A stretch of DNA of 33,302 bases, taken from an uncultured Elusimicrobia bacterium (lineage in GTDB: Bacteria > Elusimicrobiota > Elusimicrobia > Elusimicrobiales > UBA9959). The notes below the pieces were generated by a model. That model saw only the letters and a program-made list of their open reading frames with translations, did not search any database and was not told the DNA's origin. Of the stretch, positions 16,947-26,581 are shown piece after piece; the stretch's first letter is position 1; every line of letters begins with the position of its first letter. The position numbers and the translations under genes were made by a program. The stretch is taken from contig CAIPTO010000089.1 in assembly GCA_903867985.1 (NCBI GenBank), positions 1-33,302 of the forward strand, in the 5' to 3' direction.

Positions 16947-18068
16947 CTATATTTTTATAAATATTTTTTTCCGGTATAGAGCCCAGAAAGGGATAAGCCA
17001 CAGCAGGGTGTAGGAAACCGCGAAGGCGGCTGAAGCGTTCAGAGGCGAGAGCCAGGTTCCGAAGATGTGATCGCAAAGCCAGACCCGCAGCTGAATGGGT
17101 TCCGCTCCGGACGCGGGCAATTTATAGAGGACCAAAAATTTTAAAAGCAGTATAGGGGTTATATAAGCGGCTATAGCATTCACTCCATAGATCTCAAAAG
17201 GCCTGCTCCAGCGCTTTATTCCTTTAACTTCGATGAGCCGATAACAGAACGCCAGCGCCAGTAACGCCAGACCCGCGGTATAGAGGACATATGAGCTGGT
17301 CCAGAGCGCCTTATTTATCGGGAACGATATCCCCCAAAGCCAACCGGCAGCCGCGAGCCCCGCGCCGGCGGCCGCCATCCCGTATATTTTCACGACATCC
17401 TCACGCCGGCTTCTGAGCCAGAGCCCCGTAAAAACGCCCAACAAAGCCGTTGCCAGGGCAGGGATAGAGCTGAGCACACCCTCCGGATCGTATACTCCCT
17501 GCCGGTATGTGTGCGGCCCAAGCACGACTCTGTCAATAAAAGAAGCCAGACTCCCCTCTTTTGTCAATACGCCCGCGCCGAAACCCGGCACGGGAATATA
17601 CGTCATCATAAGCCAATAGCCGGCCAGTGCCGCGACTGCCAGCGCTATCTGAGTCTTAAGACTTGTTTTGATAAAAAGCAGAGAAGTCACGCCGTAGCAG
17701 ATAGCGATACGCTGCAATACGCCGAGTATCCGGATAGTGGACGGATGATAGTTGGGGATAGCGTTCAGGAAAAGACCGAGGCCGAAAATTATAGCCGTAC
17801 GGCGCAGTATCTTACCGGCCAGCCCCTCGGTCCGGCCGCTCTCCAAACTCTTTGAAAGAGAAAAAACAAGAGAAACTCCGGCTATGAAAAGAAAAAAGGG
17901 GAAGACCAGATCAGTCATGGTACACCCGTTCCATTCGGCGTGATCCAGCTGTCTGTAGGCCTCGTTATTGCCAGGCGTGTTAACGATTATCATGCCGGCT
18001 ATGGTCAGCCCCCTGAACACATCGATTGAAAGCAGGCGAGGTTTTACCTTAGGCTGAATAATTTCCAT
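16947..18068 (-). CDS. HGSNAT-like (DUF5009) membrane acyltransferase
   Basis: A polytopic membrane protein of 373 residues related to heparan-alpha-glucosaminide N-acetyltransferase, which acetylates sugar amines across a membrane. The family opening RLLSIDVFRGLTIAGMIIV is clear. Next come the His-containing loop HAEWNGCTMTDLVFPFFLF (His43 is the candidate acyl-carrying residue) and about nine more hydrophobic segments. The conserved ILGVLQRIAICYG segment is also present. Bacterial members are often linked to cell-wall or glycan sugar modification. Its ATG overlaps the atpC stop by a single base (TAATG), so it is coupled to the end of the ATP synthase run, which is unusual. The substrate is unknown. 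Confidence 0.82.
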   Translation of the reverse strand: MEIIQPKVKPRLLSIDVFRGLTIAGMIIVNTPGNNEAYRQLDHAEWNGCTMTDLVFPFFLFIAGVSLVFSLSKSLESGRTEGLAGKILRRTAIIFGLGLFLNAIPNYHPSTIRILGVLQRIAICYGVTSLLFIKTSLKTQIALAVAALAGYWLMMTYIPVPGFGAGVLTKEGSLASFIDRVVLGPHTYRQGVYDPEGVLSSIPALATALLGVFTGLWLRSRREDVVKIYGMAAAGAGLAAAGWLWGISFPINKALWTSSYVLYTAGLALLALAFCYRLIEVKGIKRWSRPFEIYGVNAIAAYITPILLLKFLVLYKLPASGAEPIQLRVWLCDHIFGTWLSPLNASAAFAVSYTLLWLIPFWALYRKKIFIKI

Positions 18069-18487
18069 TATTTGTATTTTTTCCTGAACTCCGCTATCTT
18101 GATACGAAGTATGGCGCGCCTTAAAGCGGCTTGCGCGGCGTCAAGATCCAAGTCTTTCCCGCGCATAGCCAGACTCTCCTTCGCTTTCTGATAGGCCTGC
18201 CGGGCGCGCTCCTCATCCACTTCCTTGGCGAACTCCGCGGCCTCGGCGAGAATCAACACCTTGTCTGCGTGGACTTCAGCAAAACCGTTCAGCACCGCGA
18301 ACATCTCTCTTCGATGCTCATCCTTGTATTTCAGAACGCCTTCCTTCAGCTGCACAACGAAAGAGGCGTGCCCCGGCAGTACACCCATCTCGCCGCCGAA
18401 AGCCGGTATAGCCACAAAATCCACCGGCTTGTCGGTCAGGACCGGCTTTTCTGGCGTCAAAATGGTGAGCAAAAGTTTATTTTTCAT
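18068..18487 (-). CDS. atpC: F-type ATP synthase epsilon subunit
   Basis: Epsilon sits in the rotor stalk and restrains ATP hydrolysis. The N-terminal beta sandwich carries the family blocks LLLTILTPEKPVL, FVAIPAFGGEMGVLPGHA and YKDEHRREMFAVLNGFAEV. The C-terminal helical hairpin is present (EERARQAYQKAKESLAMRG). I chose the ATG at 18487; ATG 18493 or a TTG at 18523 would extend it by 2 or 12 residues, and none has a strong ribosome site. It is the last ATP synthase subunit in the run and overlaps the downstream acyltransferase start by one base. Confidence 0.92.
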   Translation of the reverse strand: MKNKLLLTILTPEKPVLTDKPVDFVAIPAFGGEMGVLPGHASFVVQLKEGVLKYKDEHRREMFAVLNGFAEVHADKVLILAEAAEFAKEVDEERARQAYQKAKESLAMRGKDLDLDAAQAALRRAILRIKIAEFRKKYK

Positions 18488-18563
18488 AAACATGACTGTC
18501 GATGTATAGCCATCCGGAAGCAAAGCAATTTAGCAAATGCTCGGACTTTACCCCTAAACCTCT

Positions 18564-20006
<1,443 letters not shown>

Positions 20007-20051
20007 TCAAACTAATCCTTTATCCTGCCGAAATTGCGGTTCAATTCCCGG

Positions 20052-20954
20052 CTATCCACCCAGCGCTTCCGCGCCACTCACGATTTCGTTAAGTTCGGTG
20101 GTTATCATCGCCTGGCGCATCTTGTTAAGCTTAAGCGTAAGCCCACCTATCAGGTCGGAGGCATTCTTTGAAGCCGCCTCCATTGCGTTCATTCGCGCCG
20201 CCAGTTCAGCCGCCTGCGATTCAAGCAGCACCCTGTATAAATTGGCTCCGATATATCTGGGAAGAAGGGCCTCAAGCAGCACGTGTTTTTCCGGCTCAAA
20301 GCTGAAATCCCTAAGCTTCCTTCCGGCGGAATCCGGGGCCTCGAGTATATGGTGCCTGAGCGGCAGCAGCTCTTCACGAATCACGCGCTGCGTCAGCATA
20401 GATTTAAATTCGTTGTAAATGAGCGTAACAGAAACCACTTCGCCGCCGGAGAACATCTTTAGAACGTTTGCTGCCAGTATATCGGCGTGGACATACCCCG
20501 CCTTGGGGAAGAGGCCGACCATCTCATAGGTTATTTCAAGGTCTAAACCTTTAAGCCTTTTTATAAAATCACGGCTTTTTCGCCCCACGCAGATAACGCG
20601 CATTTTTTTGCCGCGATTTTCTGTCAGCCAGGCCGCCGCCGCCTTAAGCAGACTGGAATTGAATGAGCCGCACAGACCTTTGTCCCCCGCGATCAGCACC
20701 AGTCCCACGGCGTCCGCTCCGGGGTTTTCCGCGAACAGATTATACGCGGGGGAGTCTCTGAACTGCGAACTTTCCATCTCGGTATAGAGGTCGGCTATCA
20801 GACCGCCCATCTTCACCGCGAAGGGCCGGGAAGACAAAATGGCGCCTTGAGCGCGCTTGATGCGCGCCGCGGAAACCATCTTCATGGCATAAGTTATCTG
20901 TTTTATGCTTTTAACGGACTTGATGCGTTTTCGTATGTCTCTTAAAGATGCCAT
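20052..20954 (-). CDS. atpG: F-type ATP synthase gamma subunit
   Basis: Gamma is the central rotor shaft. The N-terminal helix has the family start MASLRDIRKRIKSVKSIKQI, then TYAMKMVSAARIKRAQ. The middle domain contains VLIAGDKGLCGSFNSSLLKA, and the C-terminal helix ends in LTLKLNKMRQAMITTELNEI. At 300 residues it is full length. It is separated from atpA by the hldD-like gene, breaking the usual atpA-atpG adjacency. Confidence 0.97.
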   Translation of the reverse strand: MASLRDIRKRIKSVKSIKQITYAMKMVSAARIKRAQGAILSSRPFAVKMGGLIADLYTEMESSQFRDSPAYNLFAENPGADAVGLVLIAGDKGLCGSFNSSLLKAAAAWLTENRGKKMRVICVGRKSRDFIKRLKGLDLEITYEMVGLFPKAGYVHADILAANVLKMFSGGEVVSVTLIYNEFKSMLTQRVIREELLPLRHHILEAPDSAGRKLRDFSFEPEKHVLLEALLPRYIGANLYRVLLESQAAELAARMNAMEAASKNASDLIGGLTLKLNKMRQAMITTELNEIVSGAEALGG

Positions 20955-21060
20955 AAATTTAATCAGCGAGTTGCCGCGTTTAGAAAGTTATGTGGTTCCC
21001 GGAGTTTTTAGTTCCGCAACTTTAGCGATTCTTTAACTTTTAAAACTCTCAAACCCCGCG

Positions 21061-21981
21061 CTATATGCCAGCTTTCTTCAATTCCTTCACGTAATCGGCT
21101 ATGCCGGCCTCAAGACCCCATTCCGGCCGGTAGTTCAGGTAAGCCCCGGCCAGCCCGAGGTCCGCATGGGTCTTAACCTGAAAAAACCCGTAAGGGTTGT
21201 CAAAATATTCGGGGGCAATGCTGGAGCCCATGGCCTTATTGAGGCACTCGATGACCTTATTAAAATTCTCCGGCACGCCGGTGGCGGCGTTCACAACTCC
21301 GGATTTTTTAGCCTCAAGTGCTTTAAGATTGGCCCGAACGATGTCTTTGACGTAGACAAAATCACGCATCTGCTCGCCGAACTTGAATATCCTGGGCCGC
21401 TTGCCGGCCTTCATCTGCAGATAAAGCTGGTACATCATGCTGGCGGCGTGACCCTTGTAGTATTCGCGGGGACCGTACACGTTAAAATAGCGCAGGCCGA
21501 CCAGCGTAATATCCGCGTGCGCGGCCGCGAATTCCCGCGCCACGTTGTCCATCATTGCTTTTGAAAACCCATACACGTTCTCAGGAGTCAGGGGCTGCTC
21601 TTCCGTCATGGGACACGCGCCGTTCCCGTAAACGCCGGCGGAAGAGGCGTACACGACTCTCTTGACGCCTTTTTCAAGGACAAAGCGCAGTATATTCCTG
21701 AACCCTTCAACGTTCACTTCCATCATGCGCTTCTGGTCGTGCACGGTGGTATCGGTTATGGCGGCCTCGTGGAAAACGGCGTCCACTTTCCCTGTCTTAT
21801 CCCACCATTCACGGCTCATGATGTCATCGGCTACAACATCGCCCTTGAAACCAATAAGATTCTTGAAATTCCCGGATGAAAAATTATCAAGTATGACCAC
21901 GTCGGCTTTTCGCTCTCCGGCGAGCGTGAAAGCCAGGTTGGAACCTATAAAGCCGGCGCCGCCGGTGACCAGGTATCTCAT
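21061..21981 (-). CDS. hldD: ADP-heptose 6-epimerase (HldD/RfaD-like) inside the ATP synthase run
   Basis: An extended short-chain dehydrogenase that probably converts ADP-D-glycero-D-manno-heptose to the L-glycero form used in the LPS inner core. The NAD(P)-binding GGAGFIG is at 7-13. Catalytic YGFSK gives Tyr137 and Lys141. Lys176 in REYYKGHAASMMYQL matches the extra catalytic lysine (K178) of E. coli HldD; QMRDFVYVKDIV is also family-typical. The 306-residue length is close to HldD. It lies between atpA (124-base gap) and atpG (106-base gap) on the same strand. A related nucleotide-sugar epimerase remains possible. Confidence 0.78.
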   Translation of the reverse strand: MRYLVTGGAGFIGSNLAFTLAGERKADVVILDNFSSGNFKNLIGFKGDVVADDIMSREWWDKTGKVDAVFHEAAITDTTVHDQKRMMEVNVEGFRNILRFVLEKGVKRVVYASSAGVYGNGACPMTEEQPLTPENVYGFSKAMMDNVAREFAAAHADITLVGLRYFNVYGPREYYKGHAASMMYQLYLQMKAGKRPRIFKFGEQMRDFVYVKDIVRANLKALEAKKSGVVNAATGVPENFNKVIECLNKAMGSSIAPEYFDNPYGFFQVKTHADLGLAGAYLNYRPEWGLEAGIADYVKELKKAGI

Positions 21982-21996
21982 TTTATTCTCCCGTTT

Positions 21997-22074
21997 AATT
22001 CAAGATTCCGGATTTAAAATTCAAGATCAAAAACTGCCGTAGATATTCAATCCGCAGGGGTTGATCTTAAATCC
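21997..22074. repeat. decayed AATTCAAGAT word repeat between atpA and hldD
   Basis: AATTCAAGAT occurs at 21997-22006 and again at 22018-22027. GGATTTAA (22010-22017) plus AAGATCAA (22023-22030) are mirrored by TTGATCTTAAATCC at 22061-22074, giving an interrupted inverted repeat. It could be a dispersed element remnant or a processing hairpin. Confidence 0.5.
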
Positions 22075-22105
22075 TGCTTCCGATAATTTTAAACCCTCAA
22101 TATTT

Positions 22106-23620
22106 TTACACAAAACTCTTCTTAAACTCGGCTATCGCGTCCGCAATCCTGCACTCAAGCTCGGCGTCCAGCTGTTTTTTAGCGGCGATGTCAGCCAGAA
22201 GGTTAGCGTACTTATCCTTCACGAACCTGAGAAGGTCGGTTTCAAATTTTTTAATCTTGGGCAGTTCAATTTCATCCAGATGCCCGCGCGTGCCGGCGAA
22301 GAAAGCAAGCACCTGCTCTTCCACGGGCATAGGCTTGAATTGCTCCTGCTTCAGCAGTTCCACCAGTCGTTCGCCGCGCTTGAGTTGATCCATACTGGAC
22401 TTATCCAGGTCGGAACCGAACTGCGCGAAAGCGGCCAGCTCGTTGTACTGCGCCAGGTCCGACCGGAGCCTGCCGGCCACCTGCCGCATAGCCCTGATCT
22501 GGGCCGAACTTCCCACGCGCGAAACTGAGATGCCGACATTCACCGCCGGCCTGATGCCGGAATGGAAAAGAGACGGTTCAAGATATATCTGTCCGTCGGT
22601 AATCGAAATAACATTGGTGGGGATGTAAGCCGTGACGTCATTGGCCTGCGTTTCTATTATCGGTAGTGCGGTTATGGAGCCGCCGCCGTTCTTATCGGAA
22701 AGCTTGCAGGCGCGTTCAAGCAGTCTTGAATGCAGGTAGAACACATCTCCGGGGTAGGCCTCGCGGCCGGGCGGGCGGCGCAGCAGCAGTGACATCTGGC
22801 GGTAAGATTGGGCATGCTTTGAAAGGTCGTCATAGATTATAAGGGCGTGCTTTCCCTCCCAGAGGAAACCCTCGGCGATAGCGCAGCCTGAATACGGGGC
22901 GAGGTAAAGGAGCGAAGCCGGCTGGGAAGCGGTGGCGGAAACTATTATGGAATATTCCATGGCCCCGTTTTCTTCAAGGGTCCTGGCCACCCGCGCAACC
23001 GTGGATTCTTTCTGCCCGATAGCCACATAAATGCAGATGGGGCGCCTGTCAGCCGGCTCTTTTTTCTGATTTATAATGGTATCTATGGCTATGGCCGTCT
23101 TGCCGGTCTGCCTGTCCCCGATGATAAGTTCGCGCTGACCGCGGCCTATGGGTATCATACCGTCAACGGCCTTGATACCGGTTTGCAGCGCTTCCCTGAC
23201 CGGAGCGCGCTCCAGCACACCGGGAGCGATGACCTCTACAGGGCGCCTTTTTTTTGCGTTCAGCGGCCCTTTGCCGTCTATGGGATTGCCGAGAGGATCC
23301 ACCACTCTGCCGATGAGCTCCGGCCCCACGGGGATATCCACAACGCGGTTGGTCCGCTTGACGCGGTCGCCTTCCCGTATCAGGGAATCCCCGCCCATGA
23401 TCACCACGCCCACATTCTCGCGCTCGATATTGAGAACCATGCCGGAAACGCCGCCCTCAAATTCCACCAACTCTCCGATTACGGCGTTATTCAGGCCGTA
23501 AACGCGGGCGATACCGTCTCCGATCTGCAGCACCTGACCGGTCTCGGAAAGTTCGGCCTCCGGCACGAATTTTTCTATCCTGCTCTTAATTATCTGCGTA
23601 ATCTCTTCTGGTCTTATCAT
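22106..23620 (-). CDS. atpA: F-type ATP synthase alpha subunit
   Basis: Alpha is the non-catalytic nucleotide-binding subunit of the F1 hexamer. The Walker A motif GDRQTGKT is at 168-175, and the arginine-finger region reads [13 protein letters not shown]. The N-terminal stator-contact helix starts [18 protein letters not shown]. The length of 504 residues is standard. It is followed, unusually, by an epimerase gene instead of atpG. It lies 115 bases after the atpH stop. Confidence 0.98.
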   Translation of the reverse strand: MIRPEEITQIIKSRIEKFVPEAELSETGQVLQIGDGIARVYGLNNAVIGELVEFEGGVSGMVLNIERENVGVVIMGGDSLIREGDRVKRTNRVVDIPVGPELIGRVVDPLGNPIDGKGPLNAKKRRPVEVIAPGVLERAPVREALQTGIKAVDGMIPIGRGQRELIIGDRQTGKTAIAIDTIINQKKEPADRRPICIYVAIGQKESTVARVARTLEENGAMEYSIIVSATASQPASLLYLAPYSGCAIAEGFLWEGKHALIIYDDLSKHAQSYRQMSLLLRRPPGREAYPGDVFYLHSRLLERACKLSDKNGGGSITALPIIETQANDVTAYIPTNVISITDGQIYLEPSLFHSGIRPAVNVGISVSRVGSSAQIRAMRQVAGRLRSDLAQYNELAAFAQFGSDLDKSSMDQLKRGERLVELLKQEQFKPMPVEEQVLAFFAGTRGHLDEIELPKIKKFETDLLRFVKDKYANLLADIAAKKQLDAELECRIADAIAEFKKSFV

Positions 23621-23660
23621 GGTTTCCTCTCAAAAAAACGTGTGCGGCTAAATTTTATGC

Positions 23661-23681
23661 GCCAAGCATTAAACGCTAAGC
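23661..23681. repeat. short GCTTAGCGTTTAATGCTTGG-type word repeat between atpH and atpA
   Basis: On the minus strand the atpH-atpA spacer reads GCTTAGCGTTTAATGCTTGG and then C, two variant copies of a GCTT(A/G)GCG-like word. It stands beside T- and A-rich sequence and has no coding potential. Confidence 0.35.
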
Positions 23682-23735
23682 TTTTTAATTTTTTACACTT
23701 TACCGCTTGAGTCTTAATCCGGGCAATACTAGTTC

Positions 23736-24293
23736 TTAATATTTCAAAATGCTGTTCTTCATTTTTTTAAGCCTTCCTTTCACCGTGGCGTCTATCAGCA
23801 AGTCCCCCATCCGTATCTCCATCCCGCCTATGACGCTCTCCGAAGCCACCTGGGCGACCCGGGCTTTTTTACCGGAGACGGAGGAAAGGATCTTTGCGAT
23901 ATGACGCAGTTCTTCTTCGCTCAGCGGATGACGGGAGGCGACTTCGGCCAGAGCGATGCCGGCATAATCGTTGTAAAATTTAATGCAGTCTTCCAGAACA
24001 GTATCCAGCAGATAAAACCTGTTCTCTCTTATCAACAGGCCGACCAGCGCCGCGGCCCGCGAGGTTATCACGTCCTTGGAAAGTAACCTGGTCAGAATCT
24101 CGTTTTTATCGTCATAGCCCACCAGGGGGTGCAGGAACAGACGCACGAACCGGCCGGCGGCGCTCCGGACTTTTTCCAGTTCCGCTATCCTGAGCGCGGC
24201 TGCGGCCTCCCCGTGCCTGTCAAAAGCGGCGCCGTCCAGACCCATATAGGCCCTGGCATAACGCTTTGACAGTGTTTTATCCGCGGCTTTCAT
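23736..24293 (-). CDS. atpH: F-type ATP synthase delta subunit
   Basis: Delta (OSCP-like) caps F1 and holds the peripheral stalk. The N-terminal helical domain begins LSKRYARAYMGL, the usual family start. The C-terminal domain has the conserved SVIGGMEIRMGDLLIDATVK block. The length is 185 residues. Only three bases separate it from the atpF stop. It aligns with the normal atpF-atpH-atpA order. Confidence 0.94.
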   Translation of the reverse strand: MKAADKTLSKRYARAYMGLDGAAFDRHGEAAAALRIAELEKVRSAAGRFVRLFLHPLVGYDDKNEILTRLLSKDVITSRAAALVGLLIRENRFYLLDTVLEDCIKFYNDYAGIALAEVASRHPLSEEELRHIAKILSSVSGKKARVAQVASESVIGGMEIRMGDLLIDATVKGRLKKMKNSILKY

Positions 24294-24296
24294 TTT

Positions 24297-24815
24297 TTAT
24301 TTTCCCAATTTATATTTAGAATCCCCGGTTTCAAGTTCCTTCAGAAAATGGTTTACCAGTTCCCTATCGGCCTTCTGATCTATGGTTTTCTGAAGAACCC
24401 GCTCCGCCGCGAGGATCGCCAGCTCGGCAACCTTGTCTTTCAGCTCCCGCACCATCGCGTTTTTCTGGGACTCAAGCTCCGTTTTAGCCGTCTCAATAAG
24501 CAGCGCTGCGCTTTTCCGGGCATCCTCCATGATCAGATCCCTCTCCCGGACACCAGCCGCGCGGGCCTCGTTCAGGCGGGCCTCGATCTCTATTTTAAGC
24601 GCCGCCATGCCGGCTTCCAGCCCTTCTTTTATTTTTTCGGCCTCAAGCCTGGCCTTCTCGGCAGCTTCCCGGTCGTGGCGTATACCGTGCTCCCGCTCCT
24701 CAACGGCTTTCATGAGCGGTTTCCAGGCCGTCTTCGAGAGGATAAGGACCAAAAGAATAAAAATGAAGATGGTCCAGAACATCAGGCCGAATTCAGGCCT
24801 TATTAATGCTTCCAT
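24297..24815 (-). CDS. atpF: F-type ATP synthase b subunit
   Basis: Subunit b is the membrane-anchored peripheral stalk. A single membrane helix is at about 8-28 (FGLMFWTIFIFILLVLILSK). It is followed by the long charged coiled coil (EAAEKARLEAEKIKEGLEA onward) to the end. I chose the ATG at 24815, which has GGAG about seven bases upstream and gives 172 residues. An in-frame upstream start at 24881 would add a 22-residue non-helical extension before the membrane helix and is unlikely. It sits between atpE and atpH. Confidence 0.93.
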   Translation of the reverse strand: MEALIRPEFGLMFWTIFIFILLVLILSKTAWKPLMKAVEEREHGIRHDREAAEKARLEAEKIKEGLEAGMAALKIEIEARLNEARAAGVRERDLIMEDARKSAALLIETAKTELESQKNAMVRELKDKVAELAILAAERVLQKTIDQKADRELVNHFLKELETGDSKYKLGK

Positions 24816-24898
24816 AGTAAACTCCGGTGCGTCGTATATGGTGGTGAGCGGCGAGTGTGGAAATAATGACCCACCCGCCACTGATCACGAACCAATGA

Positions 24899-25207
24899 TT
24901 ATTTATGCGCTTGAATCTGGGCTGGCGCGACTACGGGCGCGCCGGCGGCCGCTTCTTGTTTTGGCATGCCGAAGTTCATTAAAGCCAGGAGACAGATGAC
25001 CAGCGCGAAGAAAGCAAGGCCTTCGATCAGCGCCGCGGCGATGATCATTGTGGTCCTTATGGCTCCGCCCGCTTCGGGCTGGCGGGCCGTGCCCTCAACA
25101 GCGCTGGCTGCCATCTTACCTATACCGAGACCGGCGCCTATAAGCGTAAGGCCGGCGCCCACGCCCGCGCCGATGTAACCGAGTCCTAAAAACATCATAT
25201 CATTCAT
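24899..25207 (-). CDS. atpE: F-type ATP synthase c subunit (proton type)
   Basis: Subunit c forms the rotor ring. Two membrane helices flank the polar loop ARQPEAGG, and the ion-binding carboxylate is Glu62 in AALIEGLAFFALV. The residues that mark sodium-specific rings are absent: the position matching Ilyobacter Gln32 is Ile, and Glu62 is followed by Gly rather than Ser or Thr, so proton coupling is likely. The protein is 102 residues because of a hydrophilic Ala/Pro-rich tail of about 20 residues after the second helix (PKQEAAAGAPVVAPAQ). GGAGG precedes the ATG. Confidence 0.95.
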   Translation of the reverse strand: MNDMMFLGLGYIGAGVGAGLTLIGAGLGIGKMAASAVEGTARQPEAGGAIRTTMIIAAALIEGLAFFALVICLLALMNFGMPKQEAAAGAPVVAPAQIQAHK

Positions 25208-25245
25208 ATTATTCCTCCGTTATTATCAACATCTTAGATTTTACT

Positions 25246-25282
25246 GCCATAAGCCGTATGCCATAAGCTCCGGGCGTATGGC
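25246..25282. repeat. GCCATAAGC / GTATGGC word repeat between atpB and atpE
   Basis: GCCATAAGC occurs at 25246-25254 and 25260-25268, with CGTATGCC between them and GTATGGC in inverted sense at 25276-25282. The pattern is like the other decayed word repeats in this run but uses a different word. Confidence 0.5.
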
Positions 25283-25309
25283 GCAGCCTGCCTTATTAAA
25301 GGCCAGCTG

Positions 25310-26074
25310 CTAATGCGGGTGCATGGCGGCGCCAGTGAAAATCGCCGTCAGAAAAGTGAAAATGTACGCCTGCAGAAAAGCGACGAACAATTCCAGCAGC
25401 ATGACGAACAGCACCATCAGTACTGCTATCGGCGCGGTGACTCCCAGCCCAAGCGCGGTATTCAACCCGCCGAAAATAAAAATGAGACTTATGAGGGACA
25501 GAACAACGATATGGCCCCCTATCATATTGGCGAACAACCTGACACATAACGCGAAAGTCTTGGTCAGCATCCCCAGAAGTTCCATGGGGAAAAGCAGGGG
25601 ATAAAGCCAGAACGGCACGCCTTTAGGCACAAGGTGGCTGAAATAACCCACGACGCCCTGCTCCCTCATGCCCGACACATTAAGAAGGACAAAAGTGGTG
25701 AGCGCCAGGCCGCCGGTAACCGCGAGATTTCCAGTGGCGGTAGCCCCGTAAGGAACCAGCCCGGCAAGATTCATGGCGAGTATAAAAAAAAACAGGGTGG
25801 AGAAATAAGGCAGATATGCGGCGGTCTTATGCCCGAGATTGGGGCCGACAACTTCATCCCTCAGAAAAAGGACGATTATCTCCACCATTGATCTAAAAGG
25901 CGCGAGCGCAGGACTTTTGCTCGAGATCAGGGCTGGCAGCCCGATCAGCAGTACGAGGGCGGCTATAACCATCATCAGCACGTGCTTGGAAAACGGAAGA
26001 GTCAGCGGTCCCAGGCTGAAAAAGGTCCAGATATGGTCCAGGATGTGATGTTCAAGTATCGCTTTTAGTTCCAT
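25310..26074 (-). CDS. atpB: F-type ATP synthase a subunit
   Basis: Subunit a carries the proton half-channels. The essential arginine is Arg179 in ALCVRLFANMIGGH on the penultimate long helix. There are five to six membrane segments, and the conserved MELLGMLTKTF and LELFVAFLQAYIFTFLTAIF blocks are intact. The 254-residue length is normal. Its start overlaps the end of the preceding small membrane protein by 23 bases. Confidence 0.96.
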   Translation of the reverse strand: MELKAILEHHILDHIWTFFSLGPLTLPFSKHVLMMVIAALVLLIGLPALISSKSPALAPFRSMVEIIVLFLRDEVVGPNLGHKTAAYLPYFSTLFFFILAMNLAGLVPYGATATGNLAVTGGLALTTFVLLNVSGMREQGVVGYFSHLVPKGVPFWLYPLLFPMELLGMLTKTFALCVRLFANMIGGHIVVLSLISLIFIFGGLNTALGLGVTAPIAVLMVLFVMLLELFVAFLQAYIFTFLTAIFTGAAMHPH

Positions 26075-26342
26075 TTTTTTTCAACGGGACCGCTTCAAAA
26101 ATGAACTGCGTGAAAATCAGAACACCGGAAAATGTCAGTAAAATTATATACTTTTTATCCCTTAAAAGCCACACCGCGCCGACGAGAAACAAAAGCCTCC
26201 ACAGGAATCCGCCCACGAAGACCGCGTAAAAGACCTTATCCGCTTTATCCACCGCTTTTTTAAGAGCCGCCCGGGACAGCCCGCCGTTAAACAGCCCGAA
26301 GGCCGCGCCCCATGCGGCCGCCGACCAAGCGCAGTCCATCAT
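26052..26342 (-). CDS. atpI: AtpI-like small membrane protein of the ATP synthase run
   Basis: A 96-residue protein with about three hydrophobic segments (WSAAAWGAAFGLFNGGLSRA, FYAVFVGGFLWRLLFLVGAV, YIILLTFSGVLIFTQFIF), the size and plan of the AtpI/ATP synthase I chain that aids c-ring assembly. Sequence similarity to named AtpI is not strong by eye; position between atpZ and atpB is the main support. It overlaps atpZ by four bases (ATGA) and atpB by 23. Confidence 0.7.
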   Translation of the reverse strand: MMDCAWSAAAWGAAFGLFNGGLSRAALKKAVDKADKVFYAVFVGGFLWRLLFLVGAVWLLRDKKYIILLTFSGVLIFTQFIFEAVPLKKNGTKSDT

Positions 26343-26581
26343 GGCCGCCCGCCCGCGCCTTTCTTCCCGCTTCTAAAGTCTTTTTCCTTCGGCAGTTCGC
26401 GGAGGACCAGGTAAAAACCGGCGGCAAGCCCCCCGGCGGCGCCGGCCAGCATAAGCCAGGGAGCCGAGCCGAACCTCTGGTCCAGCCGGTAGCCCGCCCA
26501 TAAACCCAGGCCAACGCCGGCGGCCAGTTCCAGCCCGATCTGGACGTATTTATAATAGCTTGTGTCTTCGCCGTTTGTCAC
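26339..26581 (-). CDS. atpZ: AtpZ-like ATP synthase accessory membrane protein
   Basis: A small AtpZ/gene-1-type protein at the head of the ATP synthase run. It has two membrane helices, YVQIGLELAAGVGLGLWAGY and PWLMLAGAAGGLAAGFYLVL, with the family motif GYRLDQRFGSAPW between them. I place the start at the GTG at 26581, giving 80 residues. An in-frame ATG at 26707 would add 42 residues that do not look like this family. No strong ribosome site or promoter is seen before either start, so the 5' end is uncertain. Confidence 0.78.
   Translation of the reverse strand: MTNGEDTSYYKYVQIGLELAAGVGLGLWAGYRLDQRFGSAPWLMLAGAAGGLAAGFYLVLRELPKEKDFRSGKKGAGGRP

Noticed and set aside
24899-25207. Sodium-coupled c ring
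   Set aside because: The Gln and Ser/Thr ligands found in sodium-type rings are replaced by Ile and Gly.
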